From Bacteroidota bacterium (GTDB lineage Bacteria; Bacteroidota; Ignavibacteria; Palsa-1295), in the NCBI GenBank assembly GCA_021324735.1, contig JAJPIO010000006.1, forward strand, positions 203,667 to 267,666: a stretch of 64,000 nucleotides of DNA, in the 5' to 3' direction. A model generated the notes under the pieces. That model had not been told where the DNA came from. It made no database searches and saw nothing but the letters and a program-made list of their open reading frames with translations. Shown here piece by piece: positions 1 to 8,700 of this stretch; the stretch's first letter is position 1, and each line of letters begins with the position of its first letter. The translations under genes were made by a program, and so were the position numbers.

Positions 1-184
1 TCCATAGCGAGCGGAATTCACGCTTCTTGGCGCGACGATCGCGATAGGCATACTGACGACCTTTATCAACATGGTGCTTGGCAACGGTAAGAACGTTACC
101 ACGCATGCCCCAGTAGCCTTTACTGGCTTCAAGTACTTTCTTCCGGCGACGTTTCGCCTGAGGTAGGTTTTTAGCTCTTGGCAT
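1..184 (-). CDS. rplT: 50S ribosomal protein L20 (partial, C-terminus off window)
   Basis: L20 binds 23S rRNA early in large-subunit assembly. Reading from the ATG at 184, the first 61 codons give [16 protein letters not shown] followed by KGYWGMRGN and [20 protein letters not shown], the basic N-terminal half typical of bacterial L20. The rest lies beyond base 1. It is the last gene of the classical thrS-infC-rpmI-rplT order and follows rpmI after about 140 bases. In many bacteria L20 represses this operon at the rpmI leader; no specific operator was identified here. Identification is secure; only the C-terminal half is missing because of the window edge. Confidence 0.97.
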   Translation of the reverse strand, partial: MPRAKNLPQAKRRRKKVLEASKGYWGMRGNVLTVAKHHVDKGRQYAYRDRRAKKREFRSLW

Positions 185-325
185 TGTAGATTCTCAGATT
201 TTTGGGTTTAGAATGATGCCGCTCTGGAAGCATCTGAATCCTTATTCCGAAGAATAAAGATCGCCTTTTTAGAGGCGCTCTGAACGGCTTGAATTGTCAA
301 AGAAGGAGATCAAATCTCCAAAAAT

Positions 326-520
326 TTACTTACCGAGGAGAATACGGATATTCTTCTCATTTGCTGGCGCTACGAGGGTAGCCTGACGAAGACCGCGCTT
401 ACGCTTCTTCGATTTCGACGTCATAATATGGGCCTGGTACGCCTTTTCCCGCTTTAAATGGCCGCTTCCGGTCACTTTAAAGCGCTTCTTGGCGCCCGAT
501 TTTGTCTTCATTTTTGGCAT
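326..520 (-). CDS. rpmI: 50S ribosomal protein L35
   Basis: A small basic large-subunit protein of 64 residues, the normal length for L35. The start is set at the ATG at 520 because the family begins [18 protein letters not shown], which is exactly what is read here; a longer frame upstream to 556 adds 12 residues with no family match. AAGGGA lies a few bases upstream of this ATG and could serve as ribosome binding site. The body has [13 protein letters not shown] and the Lys/Arg-rich [10 protein letters not shown] segment of L35. It lies between infC and rplT on the same strand and is probably co-transcribed with both. Confidence 0.96.
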   Translation of the reverse strand: MPKMKTKSGAKKRFKVTGSGHLKREKAYQAHIMTSKSKKRKRGLRQATLVAPANEKNIRILLGK

Positions 521-608
521 AATTCCCTTAAAATTGAGACCGGCTAACAGGCCCAACTATTACTTAGTTCGAATATTCTCTTACAACAGCGCCTAGGGCC
601 GTTGAGCA

Positions 609-1475
609 TTACAATTCTGGCTCTTCCTCTGGCTTGGGAGCCGCTTTCGGCTCGGCCTTCTTGTCTTCGGCTTTCTTATCCTCGTTCTTCTTGCCCTCGC
701 CACTCTTTTTCTTTCCGGTCGGTGAGAGCACGATGGACATCATACGGCCCATCATGGAAACATCCTGATCGACCTTTGCGATGTCTTCCATCCGTGCCTT
801 AAAGTTTGCCAGCAGGTCTTCGCCAAACTGCTTATAGTTGACTTCACGACCTTTGAACTGGACGTAAGCCTTCACTTTATGTCCTTCTTCGATAAATGCA
901 CGGGCATGTCGAAGTTTGAACTCAAAGTCATGCGTATCAGTATGAGGATGGAAGCGTATTTCCTTTAGAAGTTGCTGATGAGAAGATTTTTTCGCCTGCT
1001 TCTCACGCTTTTGCTGCTCGTACTTCCACTTCCCGAACTCGATGATCTTGCAGACGGGAGGCTTAGCGTTCGGTACGATCTCGATCAGATCTTGCTGCTT
1101 GCTGCGAGCGATCTCCAATGCTTCTTTCGGCGACATAACACCGACCATCTGCCCATCTTCATCGATCACGCGAATTTCCGATACACGAATATTCTCGTTC
1201 ATACGAACGCCCGGATCGCGCGACGGCATGACGCGGCTGAACCGCTCCATGCGCTTTTGTACATTCGGATTAGGGCCAGTTCGTGGAGCACCCGGCGCAC
1301 CGCCCGCCGGGCGTGGCCGTAACACCGGCATTGAACTTGACGATGAAGGCGCATCAGTGGGATTGCGCTTCTTCAGCACCATTCCACCAATACTTACCTG
1401 CGGTGAGGGATCTTTGGGGTTGCCCGTTTCGGCATCTGGACCTTTTGGTGAGGCCTTCGTAACTAAATTGCTCAA
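609..1475 (-). CDS. infC: Translation initiation factor IF-3 with long N- and C-terminal extensions
   Basis: IF-3 binds the 30S subunit, prevents premature 50S joining and proofreads start codons. The N domain spans about residues 91-160 (RMNENIRVSEIRVIDEDGQ, PPVCKIIEFGKWKYE) and the C domain about 168-252 (KEIRFHPHTDTHDFEFKLRH, GRE, MMGRMMSIVLSP). The frame opens with TTG at 1475; an in-frame ATA at 1487 is also possible, and rare starts are usual for infC because IF-3 autoregulates through them. At 288 residues it is much longer than the usual 170-200: about 90 Pro/Ala/Ser-rich residues precede the N domain and a 35-residue Lys/Glu/Ala tail follows. The true start is uncertain. It sits between thrS and rpmI, with a hairpin terminator upstream. 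Confidence 0.95.
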   Translation of the reverse strand: MSNLVTKASPKGPDAETGNPKDPSPQVSIGGMVLKKRNPTDAPSSSSSMPVLRPRPAGGAPGAPRTGPNPNVQKRMERFSRVMPSRDPGVRMNENIRVSEIRVIDEDGQMVGVMSPKEALEIARSKQQDLIEIVPNAKPPVCKIIEFGKWKYEQQKREKQAKKSSHQQLLKEIRFHPHTDTHDFEFKLRHARAFIEEGHKVKAYVQFKGREVNYKQFGEDLLANFKARMEDIAKVDQDVSMMGRMMSIVLSPTGKKKSGEGKKNEDKKAEDKKAEPKAAPKPEEEPEL

Positions 1476-1492
1476 ATAATCAGTTATTCGTT

Positions 1493-1528
1493 AAAAATCG
1501 CACGACCTATGACTCTCATAGGTCGTGC
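1493..1528 (-). terminator. Rho-independent terminator or attenuator between thrS and infC
   Basis: A perfect 13-bp stem (GCACGACCTATGA at 1500-1512 with its complement at 1516-1528) closes a 3-base loop. On the minus strand it is followed by five T residues at 1497-1493. It lies just after the thrS stop and immediately before infC, so it either ends the thrS transcript or partly attenuates read-through into infC-rpmI-rplT. Confidence 0.85.
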
Positions 1529-1555
1529 CAACTGGATGAAAAAATATCAATGCGA

Positions 1556-3541
1556 TCATTCGGGGATCGCGCACTCTTGTTGAAGCATCGCTAATGCCTC
1601 CTCTAATGAAACCGTTCCGACATTACCTTTTCCGTGCCGTCGGATGGCAACCGAACGAGATTCACGCTCCTTCTCACCGACCACGAGCATAACCGGCACC
1701 TTCTTTACTTCCTGGTCACGTATGCGAGCGTTAACTTTTTCATTGGATGCGTCGAGTTTTACACGAATGCCTCGAGCCTCCAAGGCAGATCGCACCTCTT
1801 CCGCATAAGGCTGCTGTCCGTCGGTGATGGGAAGCACCGCTACCTGGACCGGCGCTAACCATGTCGGGAAGTTGCCGGCATAATGCTCGATAAGGAGGCT
1901 ACAGAATCGCTCGAACGACCCAAAAGGAGCGCGATGAATGACCACAGGGCGATGCTTCTGACCGTCCTGGCCGACAAACTCCATATTGAACCGCTCCGGC
2001 ATTACGTAATCTACCTGAACTGTACCGAGCTGCCATGAACGGCCCAGCGCATCCTTCATCATAAAGTCGATCTTGGGTCCATAGAAAGCTGCCTCTCCTT
2101 TGACCACTTTATATTCGAGCTTCATTATTTCAGCCGCTTCCACGAGATCGCGTTCTGCCTGTTCCCACTGAGCATCGTTTCCGCCATATTTCTCCGGATT
2201 ATTCTTATCGCGGAAAGAGAGTTGAATACGGATCTGTTCAAATCCTAACGTGCGCGAGACATACTGTGTAAGCTCGATCACGCGACACAGCTCATCCCGA
2301 AGTTGCTCCGGCGCCATGAATAAGTGTGCATCGTCCTGAGTAAACGATCGAACACGACTTAGCCCGCTTAATTCACCGGACTGTTCGTATCGATACACAG
2401 TACCAAACTCAGCCAATCGTACGGGTAGATCACGATATGATCTCGGCTTCGAGTTGTAGATCGTAAAATGATGCGGGCAATTCATCGGCTTGAGGAGATA
2501 GGCCTCGTTCTCAAGCTCGATAGGCGGGAATTGACTTTCCTTGTAATACGGATAGTGACCGCTGGTCTTATATAACTCGATATTGCCGATATGTGGAGTT
2601 ACAACCTGATCGTAACCGCGCTTAGCTTGGGCGCGACGCAAAAAAGTCTCCAATTGGTATCGCAATACAGCGCCGTTAGGAAGCCATACCGGAAGTCCGC
2701 CACCAACTTTGGGAGTGAGTAAAAATAATTCTAACTCTTTACCAAGCTTTTTATGGTCGCGCTTTTCAGCCTCTTCCCTGGCAGTCAAGAACTCATCGAG
2801 CTCTTTCTTAGTCGGAAAGCTGATACCGTAGACACGAGTGAGCATCGGGCGCTTTTCATCGCCACGCCAATAGGCGCCCGCGATCGAAAGCAGTTTCGGG
2901 AATTTGATCTTGCCAGTGCTAGGCACATGAGTGCCCCGGCATAAATCTACGAAATTTCCCTGCTCGTAAAAAGTGATCGGCTGACCTTGCAAGCCTTCCA
3001 GCAGCTCGAGCTTTAGCCAATCACCTTTGGCCTTAAAATACTCGATCGCTTCGGCGTATTCTTTCGGAATTCGGCGATATGGTACATCGCGCTTCGAAAG
3101 CTCGTACATCTTGTTTTCGATGACCTGAAGGTCTTCCGGAGTTAGCTTGACGCCTTCCGGCAACTCCATATCATAGTACCAGCCATTCTCGATGGGCGGA
3201 CCAATGCCGAATCTGGTGCCAGGGTATAACGCCTCGATGGCCTCGGCCATTAAGTGGGCCGAAGAGTGCCAGAAGATGCTCTTCCCTTCTTCATCGCGCC
3301 ACTGCACAATGCGAACCGCAGCATTATGATAAATAGGCGTAGCGAGATCGTATGGGACATCGTTAACAAAAAGTCCCAGCGACGCCTCGGCAAGGCGCGG
3401 AGAAATAGAGCGAGCGATATCCATTCCCGTCGTGCCGGACGGAAATTCTTTTACAGTCCCGTCCGGGAAAGTAATGTGAATCGGCTCGCCTGCAGCGACC
3501 TGCTCAATATTTGGTTGTGAGGTTTCAACGCTGGAATACAT
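1556..3541 (-). CDS. thrS: Threonine--tRNA ligase
   Basis: Class II aminoacyl-tRNA synthetase that charges tRNA-Thr. Domains in order: TGS (about 22-85, ITFPDGTVKEFPSG), editing/SAD domain with HSSAH near 92-96 and DLCRGTH near 199-205, catalytic core with MNCPHH near 353-358, RYEQSGELSGLSRVRSFTQDDAH and GPKIDF, then an anticodon-binding domain (VAVLPITDGQ to GTVSLEEA). The ATG at 3541 is preferred (661 residues); an in-frame TTG at 3550 would add three residues. Length and motifs are normal. It is first in thrS-infC-rpmI-rplT. No T-box leader or recognisable thrS operator was seen in the 45-base gap upstream. Confidence 0.97.
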   Translation of the reverse strand: MYSSVETSQPNIEQVAAGEPIHITFPDGTVKEFPSGTTGMDIARSISPRLAEASLGLFVNDVPYDLATPIYHNAAVRIVQWRDEEGKSIFWHSSAHLMAEAIEALYPGTRFGIGPPIENGWYYDMELPEGVKLTPEDLQVIENKMYELSKRDVPYRRIPKEYAEAIEYFKAKGDWLKLELLEGLQGQPITFYEQGNFVDLCRGTHVPSTGKIKFPKLLSIAGAYWRGDEKRPMLTRVYGISFPTKKELDEFLTAREEAEKRDHKKLGKELELFLLTPKVGGGLPVWLPNGAVLRYQLETFLRRAQAKRGYDQVVTPHIGNIELYKTSGHYPYYKESQFPPIELENEAYLLKPMNCPHHFTIYNSKPRSYRDLPVRLAEFGTVYRYEQSGELSGLSRVRSFTQDDAHLFMAPEQLRDELCRVIELTQYVSRTLGFEQIRIQLSFRDKNNPEKYGGNDAQWEQAERDLVEAAEIMKLEYKVVKGEAAFYGPKIDFMMKDALGRSWQLGTVQVDYVMPERFNMEFVGQDGQKHRPVVIHRAPFGSFERFCSLLIEHYAGNFPTWLAPVQVAVLPITDGQQPYAEEVRSALEARGIRVKLDASNEKVNARIRDQEVKKVPVMLVVGEKERESRSVAIRRHGKGNVGTVSLEEALAMLQQECAIPE

Positions 3542-3586
3542 ACGGGGCAAGTCAACGCAATTGTACCGCTGAGAATGCCCCGATTC

Positions 3587-5638
3587 CTATCGAATTATGT
3601 CAAATTTCCGGCTATGGATACCCGCGGAATCTGACCAGTTGATAAAATACGCGCCTGGGGATAGTAGCCTTACGTCGATTGACGTTAGATCGGTAGTTAT
3701 TACAGTTACTCGCGTAACCAAACGTCCGAGAGCATCATGTATCTCGACGGCAACAGGCAACTCTGACGAATTCTTTACAAACAGTTCGTTTTGCGTCGGG
3801 TTGGGATAGAACGAGAGCTCGTTTAGCACTTCACTCGGCTTCACATCTTCAAGACCGAGCACTTTCACCGCCCAATGCTGATCTTCGTTATTCGAGATAC
3901 ATGAAGTGTACGTGTTATCGGCGGTACGTATAGAGAGACGAAGAAGGTTGACATTGCTCGCGGTAAGATATTGCGTTTTCGGCAAAAAGACGGCCGTGCC
4001 GAGATTAGTGGGGTGCGTGGGAGTGGACGAAAGATCTTGAATTGCAAAATCCACTTCATCTCCGTGCGGCGTGATCGAACTAATATACCATCCACTCGGC
4101 GGAAAGTAACCGGCATACTTAACGATCGACGAATCAAAATTATAGGTGCCAGAAATTTCCTGAATATAAGGCCACAGCGAATCGAGATTGATCGAAGGGC
4201 CAATATCCACGACCATCTGAAGTGAATCCGGTTTCCCATAATAGGAACTTGCAATTTGGCGGTGAAGACTTACTGGGGTATGCCCCGAACCCGACAACTG
4301 ACTGATTAGTGTAATACTTGTATCTTCTTGCGCACCTCCGAGGTGATACTTAATATGTAAATGGGCAGTATCGATACTAGTGGCGGTGGGCGGAATATAC
4401 TGCAAATTAATACTATCTATTGCACTTAGATATCGAGGTAACGGTCTGTTATCATGCAACTGAAGCGCAGAAGATCCTTCTATCCATGCACTATCTAACG
4501 TTGGATGATCCGTTCCACAAGTTAAGACGCCTAAGATCACTGAAGTATCGATAGGATCGCACGAAGAAGCTTTGATTATATTTGTCGAATTAACAACAAG
4601 GGCGCGCCCACTTCCACCATCATAATAATCATAAAGTTTAAACGCGCCACCACGTGTATCGAACGCATAAACCATCGCCCCACATTCGATAGGCAGAACA
4701 AAGAACCTGCTATCGTTAAAATTCTGGGGTCCACCAAGGTTAGTCCAGGTAATACCGCCATCGGTTGAGCGGAGAACACCGGTAGTAGAATTTGGAGCAA
4801 GATTCTTGTTTACTTGAACGTATAAGTGCAATGAATCCACAACCCTTATATCTCCACTTGTCTCAAAATTGAACGAATGAAGTTCTTGCCACGTAGAGCC
4901 TTTATCCGTTGATTTAGTTACAAGGGTAGGAACCGCTTCGCCAGCGCAATAATAGGTACTTGTTCCTTTGACGGGGCCAATCCCCCACGACTCCTGTTGA
5001 AGTGGCAATTGATCCCACGTCACTCCCCCGTTAGTCGTCCGCTCCCACGGACCATTTCGAAAAACTGTTATAAGCCCATCGGTATCATTCAGGAATCCAA
5101 TACTGTTAGTTGCGCCTGGAAAAATTCGAGAGAATGATAGTCCTCTATCGAGCGAAACACCGCCAGTAATCCCATCATCAAGCTCAGTCAATATCAAAGC
5201 TTTCGAAGTCTGATATACACAGGTTCCCATTCCTGAGGTTGGCATTTCGCTCCAGAAGAGACCCCCATCTGTCGTATGCCACAATCGTTGGTTCTTAGTA
5301 GAACCCCACGGAAGAATGCTGGCCCAACCATTCTCACGATCCGTCATAAAAATCGAGCTGACTGACCCCATGTATCCAGTAGGTACATTCGTTGGTTGCC
5401 AGCTTTGGCCGCCGTTCGTAGTACGAAAAATACTAATGGGCTCGGGTTGAGAATTAGGGGCTCCGTAAGTAGCACCGGTTCCGATGAGACCGGATGTAGT
5501 ATCAAAAAAGAAGGAGCTGTTAATTAGGGTTGGCAAGGACGGCAATTGCTGCCAATTTTGAGCAACACACAGCGAGGGTATATTCAATAACACAACAGTT
5601 AAGAGACCAGTATTTCTACATATACGACTTAATAGCAT
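3587..5638 (-). CDS. Secreted Asp-box (BNR/YCF48-like) protein with T9SS sorting domain
   Basis: A 683-residue exported protein. A signal peptide covers about residues 1-26 and ends in CVAQ. Residues about 27-345 carry Asp-box-like repeats (TDGGLFWSE, TNGGVTWDQ, TDKGSTWQE, TDGGITWTN), which suggest a beta-propeller like YCF48 or sialidase folds; nothing shows enzymatic activity. A beta-rich middle contains a cysteine segment (SSCDPIDTSVILGVLTCG) like the anchor-D units of the next gene. The last 80 residues (LSFYPNPTQNELFV, LGRLV, SPGAYFINW, KFDIIR) form a type A T9SS sorting domain, so the protein is probably attached to or released from the outer membrane. It follows the 5713-10485 gene by 74 bases. 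Substrate unknown. Confidence 0.85.
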   Translation of the reverse strand: MLLSRICRNTGLLTVVLLNIPSLCVAQNWQQLPSLPTLINSSFFFDTTSGLIGTGATYGAPNSQPEPISIFRTTNGGQSWQPTNVPTGYMGSVSSIFMTDRENGWASILPWGSTKNQRLWHTTDGGLFWSEMPTSGMGTCVYQTSKALILTELDDGITGGVSLDRGLSFSRIFPGATNSIGFLNDTDGLITVFRNGPWERTTNGGVTWDQLPLQQESWGIGPVKGTSTYYCAGEAVPTLVTKSTDKGSTWQELHSFNFETSGDIRVVDSLHLYVQVNKNLAPNSTTGVLRSTDGGITWTNLGGPQNFNDSRFFVLPIECGAMVYAFDTRGGAFKLYDYYDGGSGRALVVNSTNIIKASSCDPIDTSVILGVLTCGTDHPTLDSAWIEGSSALQLHDNRPLPRYLSAIDSINLQYIPPTATSIDTAHLHIKYHLGGAQEDTSITLISQLSGSGHTPVSLHRQIASSYYGKPDSLQMVVDIGPSINLDSLWPYIQEISGTYNFDSSIVKYAGYFPPSGWYISSITPHGDEVDFAIQDLSSTPTHPTNLGTAVFLPKTQYLTASNVNLLRLSIRTADNTYTSCISNNEDQHWAVKVLGLEDVKPSEVLNELSFYPNPTQNELFVKNSSELPVAVEIHDALGRLVTRVTVITTDLTSIDVRLLSPGAYFINWSDSAGIHSRKFDIIR

Positions 5639-5712
5639 TGCCTCTTTCCTTCATTGAGATTACGATACGAACCGCTACTCACTGCTATAATAATTCATAA
5701 AACCCCTAAAAG

Positions 5713-8700
5713 TTACGGATGCGTGTTAATAAATTTTGCTCTTGCAACGTGTCCATCAGAATCTTCAATCCTTGCAAAGAATAGTCCCTCTGGCAAATTC
5801 GCCGATATAGCATAGTTACAAACACCGGCAGTCACGTGCAGCGACTCATTACTAAGTACTGTACCCAAAACATTAAAGACCTGCAAATGACCTACAAAAT
5901 TTTTCTCGGCTTCTACGCGTAGAATAAGATGGCTTCCCTCCATATAAGTGGAAATTGTGATCGGTAAACTTTCCAGCACTTTCCGTAGGGACGACTGACC
6001 GCATGTATTAATTATGTCAAAGTTAGTATCAGTGCTGGCAAACGCTTGTGCGGTACAACGCTCAAAGTCGGGATCTGAAGGATCCAATCGAAGTGAATCG
6101 AGTTCGATTGACGAATGTGTTGAATCAGCGACATAGGGAATAAACCAAAGCCTGGCGATCCGTCCGTCTGCTTCCTGATGAATAGGATTGCCGGTCACTG
6201 CAAAATGATATGACGCAACTCCGTTGGTAGCTGTCATATACTCATTTACCAAGTCTGGGCTTTCTGCATGTGTATAGGATAACAGATCCTGATTTGTGCG
6301 GAGGATAAACGATACATCGTTTACTCCATAGACACCAAGATTCCTTATAGTTCGAACATCATAATAAATAGGTGTGTCCGGTTTTGCACTTTCAGTCATT
6401 GGCACCAGTTCAAAGCCAATCGCGGCAGGATAATCAATTGAAAAAGAAAGTGGTATAGGAGACAACGGAGGATTTGAATTTGAATAAAACGTAAGATTCG
6501 CCTGATTTTTACTTACATGACCCGTAGTATCTACCAGCGCTAAGGTATGACAGGTATATAACGAATCGGGCGCGATCGTAATGGGGAAATTACCTGAAGG
6601 TATCATCTTAAAAAAGTGCTCATCAAAAGAAGCACTATCGATCGATAGAGTATCGCAGCCTTCGTTTCGTAAAATTATTGTTGTATCTGCTGAGGAGCAT
6701 AGCGTTAGCTTACCGAAATCGACCGATTGTATATCGCTACTAAGTATACGAGAACCACCTGTCACAAACGCCTGCAAAGAGACCGAGGTATCAGCTTTGT
6801 TGCCGTTTTGTGAATTCCAGTACTTAATTGGAATAGCCGAATTGCGATTTCCTTTGTTTTGCGGGGCTACGACAATAGAGACCGAACTGGAATCACCTGG
6901 ACCCAGACGAACGGATTCACTCCCTGACAAAGCTCTAAAGTCAGGATCACCTATAAGATCACCGATAGCAACGTCCAACGTATCACATCCTCGATTGTAT
7001 AATCTTACTATAAGTGTATCGCTCTTACAAAAAGAAAGTGAGGGCAGGCGTACTGAAGTATCTGATAAGCCCAAAGACTGCGTTGGCGCACTCGCACTCG
7101 CATGAACGGGAATCTCTATTCTCGGTTGTTGAATCCCTTTAATATAGGAGTCGAGAATTAGGATCGTCGTAATATCCTCCTGAACATTAGAAGAGAAATG
7201 CACAGCAATTATTGTGTCCGAATGTGGGGGAAGAGTGATTGGAAGAGTTACTCCTGAGAATTTCACATCACCGGCAGGAATAATATTGGCAGAAGTGATC
7301 TGAATGGTATCGCAGCCAGGATTATGCAATGAGACTATTGAATCACTGAAACTACAAAGCGCAACAGCTCCCATATTTAGGCTATCGGGCGAATAGGCTA
7401 AAAAGGTGGTTCGGACAGTCCCGAACAAGAAAATTTTTCCGTTCGCCGTTTTTCCACCATTCTTACTTGTGTAAAAGATCGACTGTGTATCCACTATACT
7501 ACTGGGGTGATACTTAATGTGCAGAGCAATGGAATCGCCTTTAGGGATCACCAACGGTAAAGCTGGTTGCGGACTGATAGAATAACTACCTGCTCCAATA
7601 AGCAATGAAGTCAAGAGCAAGGAATCACATCCGGTATTTTTCAGGTAGATTGTTGTATCAAGTTCATCGCAGGAATAGCCAGCACCAAAATTTATTCTTG
7701 AAGCGCTGGACGAAAGACTTGGTAATGCAGGAGATGCCTGTGCATTTATTGGGACATGAATACTGTCAATAAATCCTGTCGAACTGTAAAATAGCGATGC
7801 AGTTAAACTATCCGGATTTAAAGCGTCTGGCGTATAATGCACACGTACTTGAATCGAAGCGTTTGGGGCAACTTTTCGTGGCAAAGCTATCGATTGAAGG
7901 AAAAGAGAACGCCCTCCCAAGGAATGTAGGGAATCAACAGAAACAGTATCACATCCTTGGTTGGTAAAAGTAATTACTGTATCACCAGATGAACACTCGA
8001 TGACTGATCTCCACTGCAATTGATTCGCAGTTGGATAAAGTATAGGAACTGACGGAACAGAGCCGGCTACCAAAGAAATGATGGTATCAAATCCTGAACC
8101 TTGAGCTGATAATTTACCGAAAATGTGCAACCGAGCCCCGAATCCACCGATTCGATGATTGGGGTGAAAGATTATGTGTATTGAATCAGCCTTGCTATAG
8201 CTAATTGTGGTAGGGTATTTTTGCTTCGGATCAAGGTGGAATACGCCTGATGTGTCATTCTCTATTTTCACCGAGTCGACTTCAAATAATTGGCATCCAA
8301 TATTTAACAAGGTATAGGCGTCGCCGTCCTCACAATCTGGTGTAAGTGAAAAAGGAATCGGGTGAACGGATGGATACAGAGAACCCGATGAAGACGATAT
8401 TGCGAATAGGTCCAGCACTGTATCGTATTGAGTCCCAGCACTTAATAACGTGCCCCAAAGATGGGCTCGTGCGCCGAAAACACCACCTCGCCCATTCGGG
8501 TGGAATATGATGCGAATGGAATCCGAGCCATAGTAATCGATGACATGTGGCAATTGTGTCTTTGGATCGACAAAGAACACTCCGCCTGTATCAAATTGAA
8601 TTTTTAAAGAGTCTATTCTAAATTGGGAACAACCAATACTCAGGTATTCAAAAACACTTGTATCAATACATGCTGAAATCGGCTTAAAAGCGTTGCCAAT

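Noticed and set aside
305-319. GGAGAT-CAA-ATCTCC hairpin between rpmI and rplT as terminator
   Set aside because: No T-run follows on the minus strand and rplT is downstream, so a terminator would break the operon; it is left unassigned.
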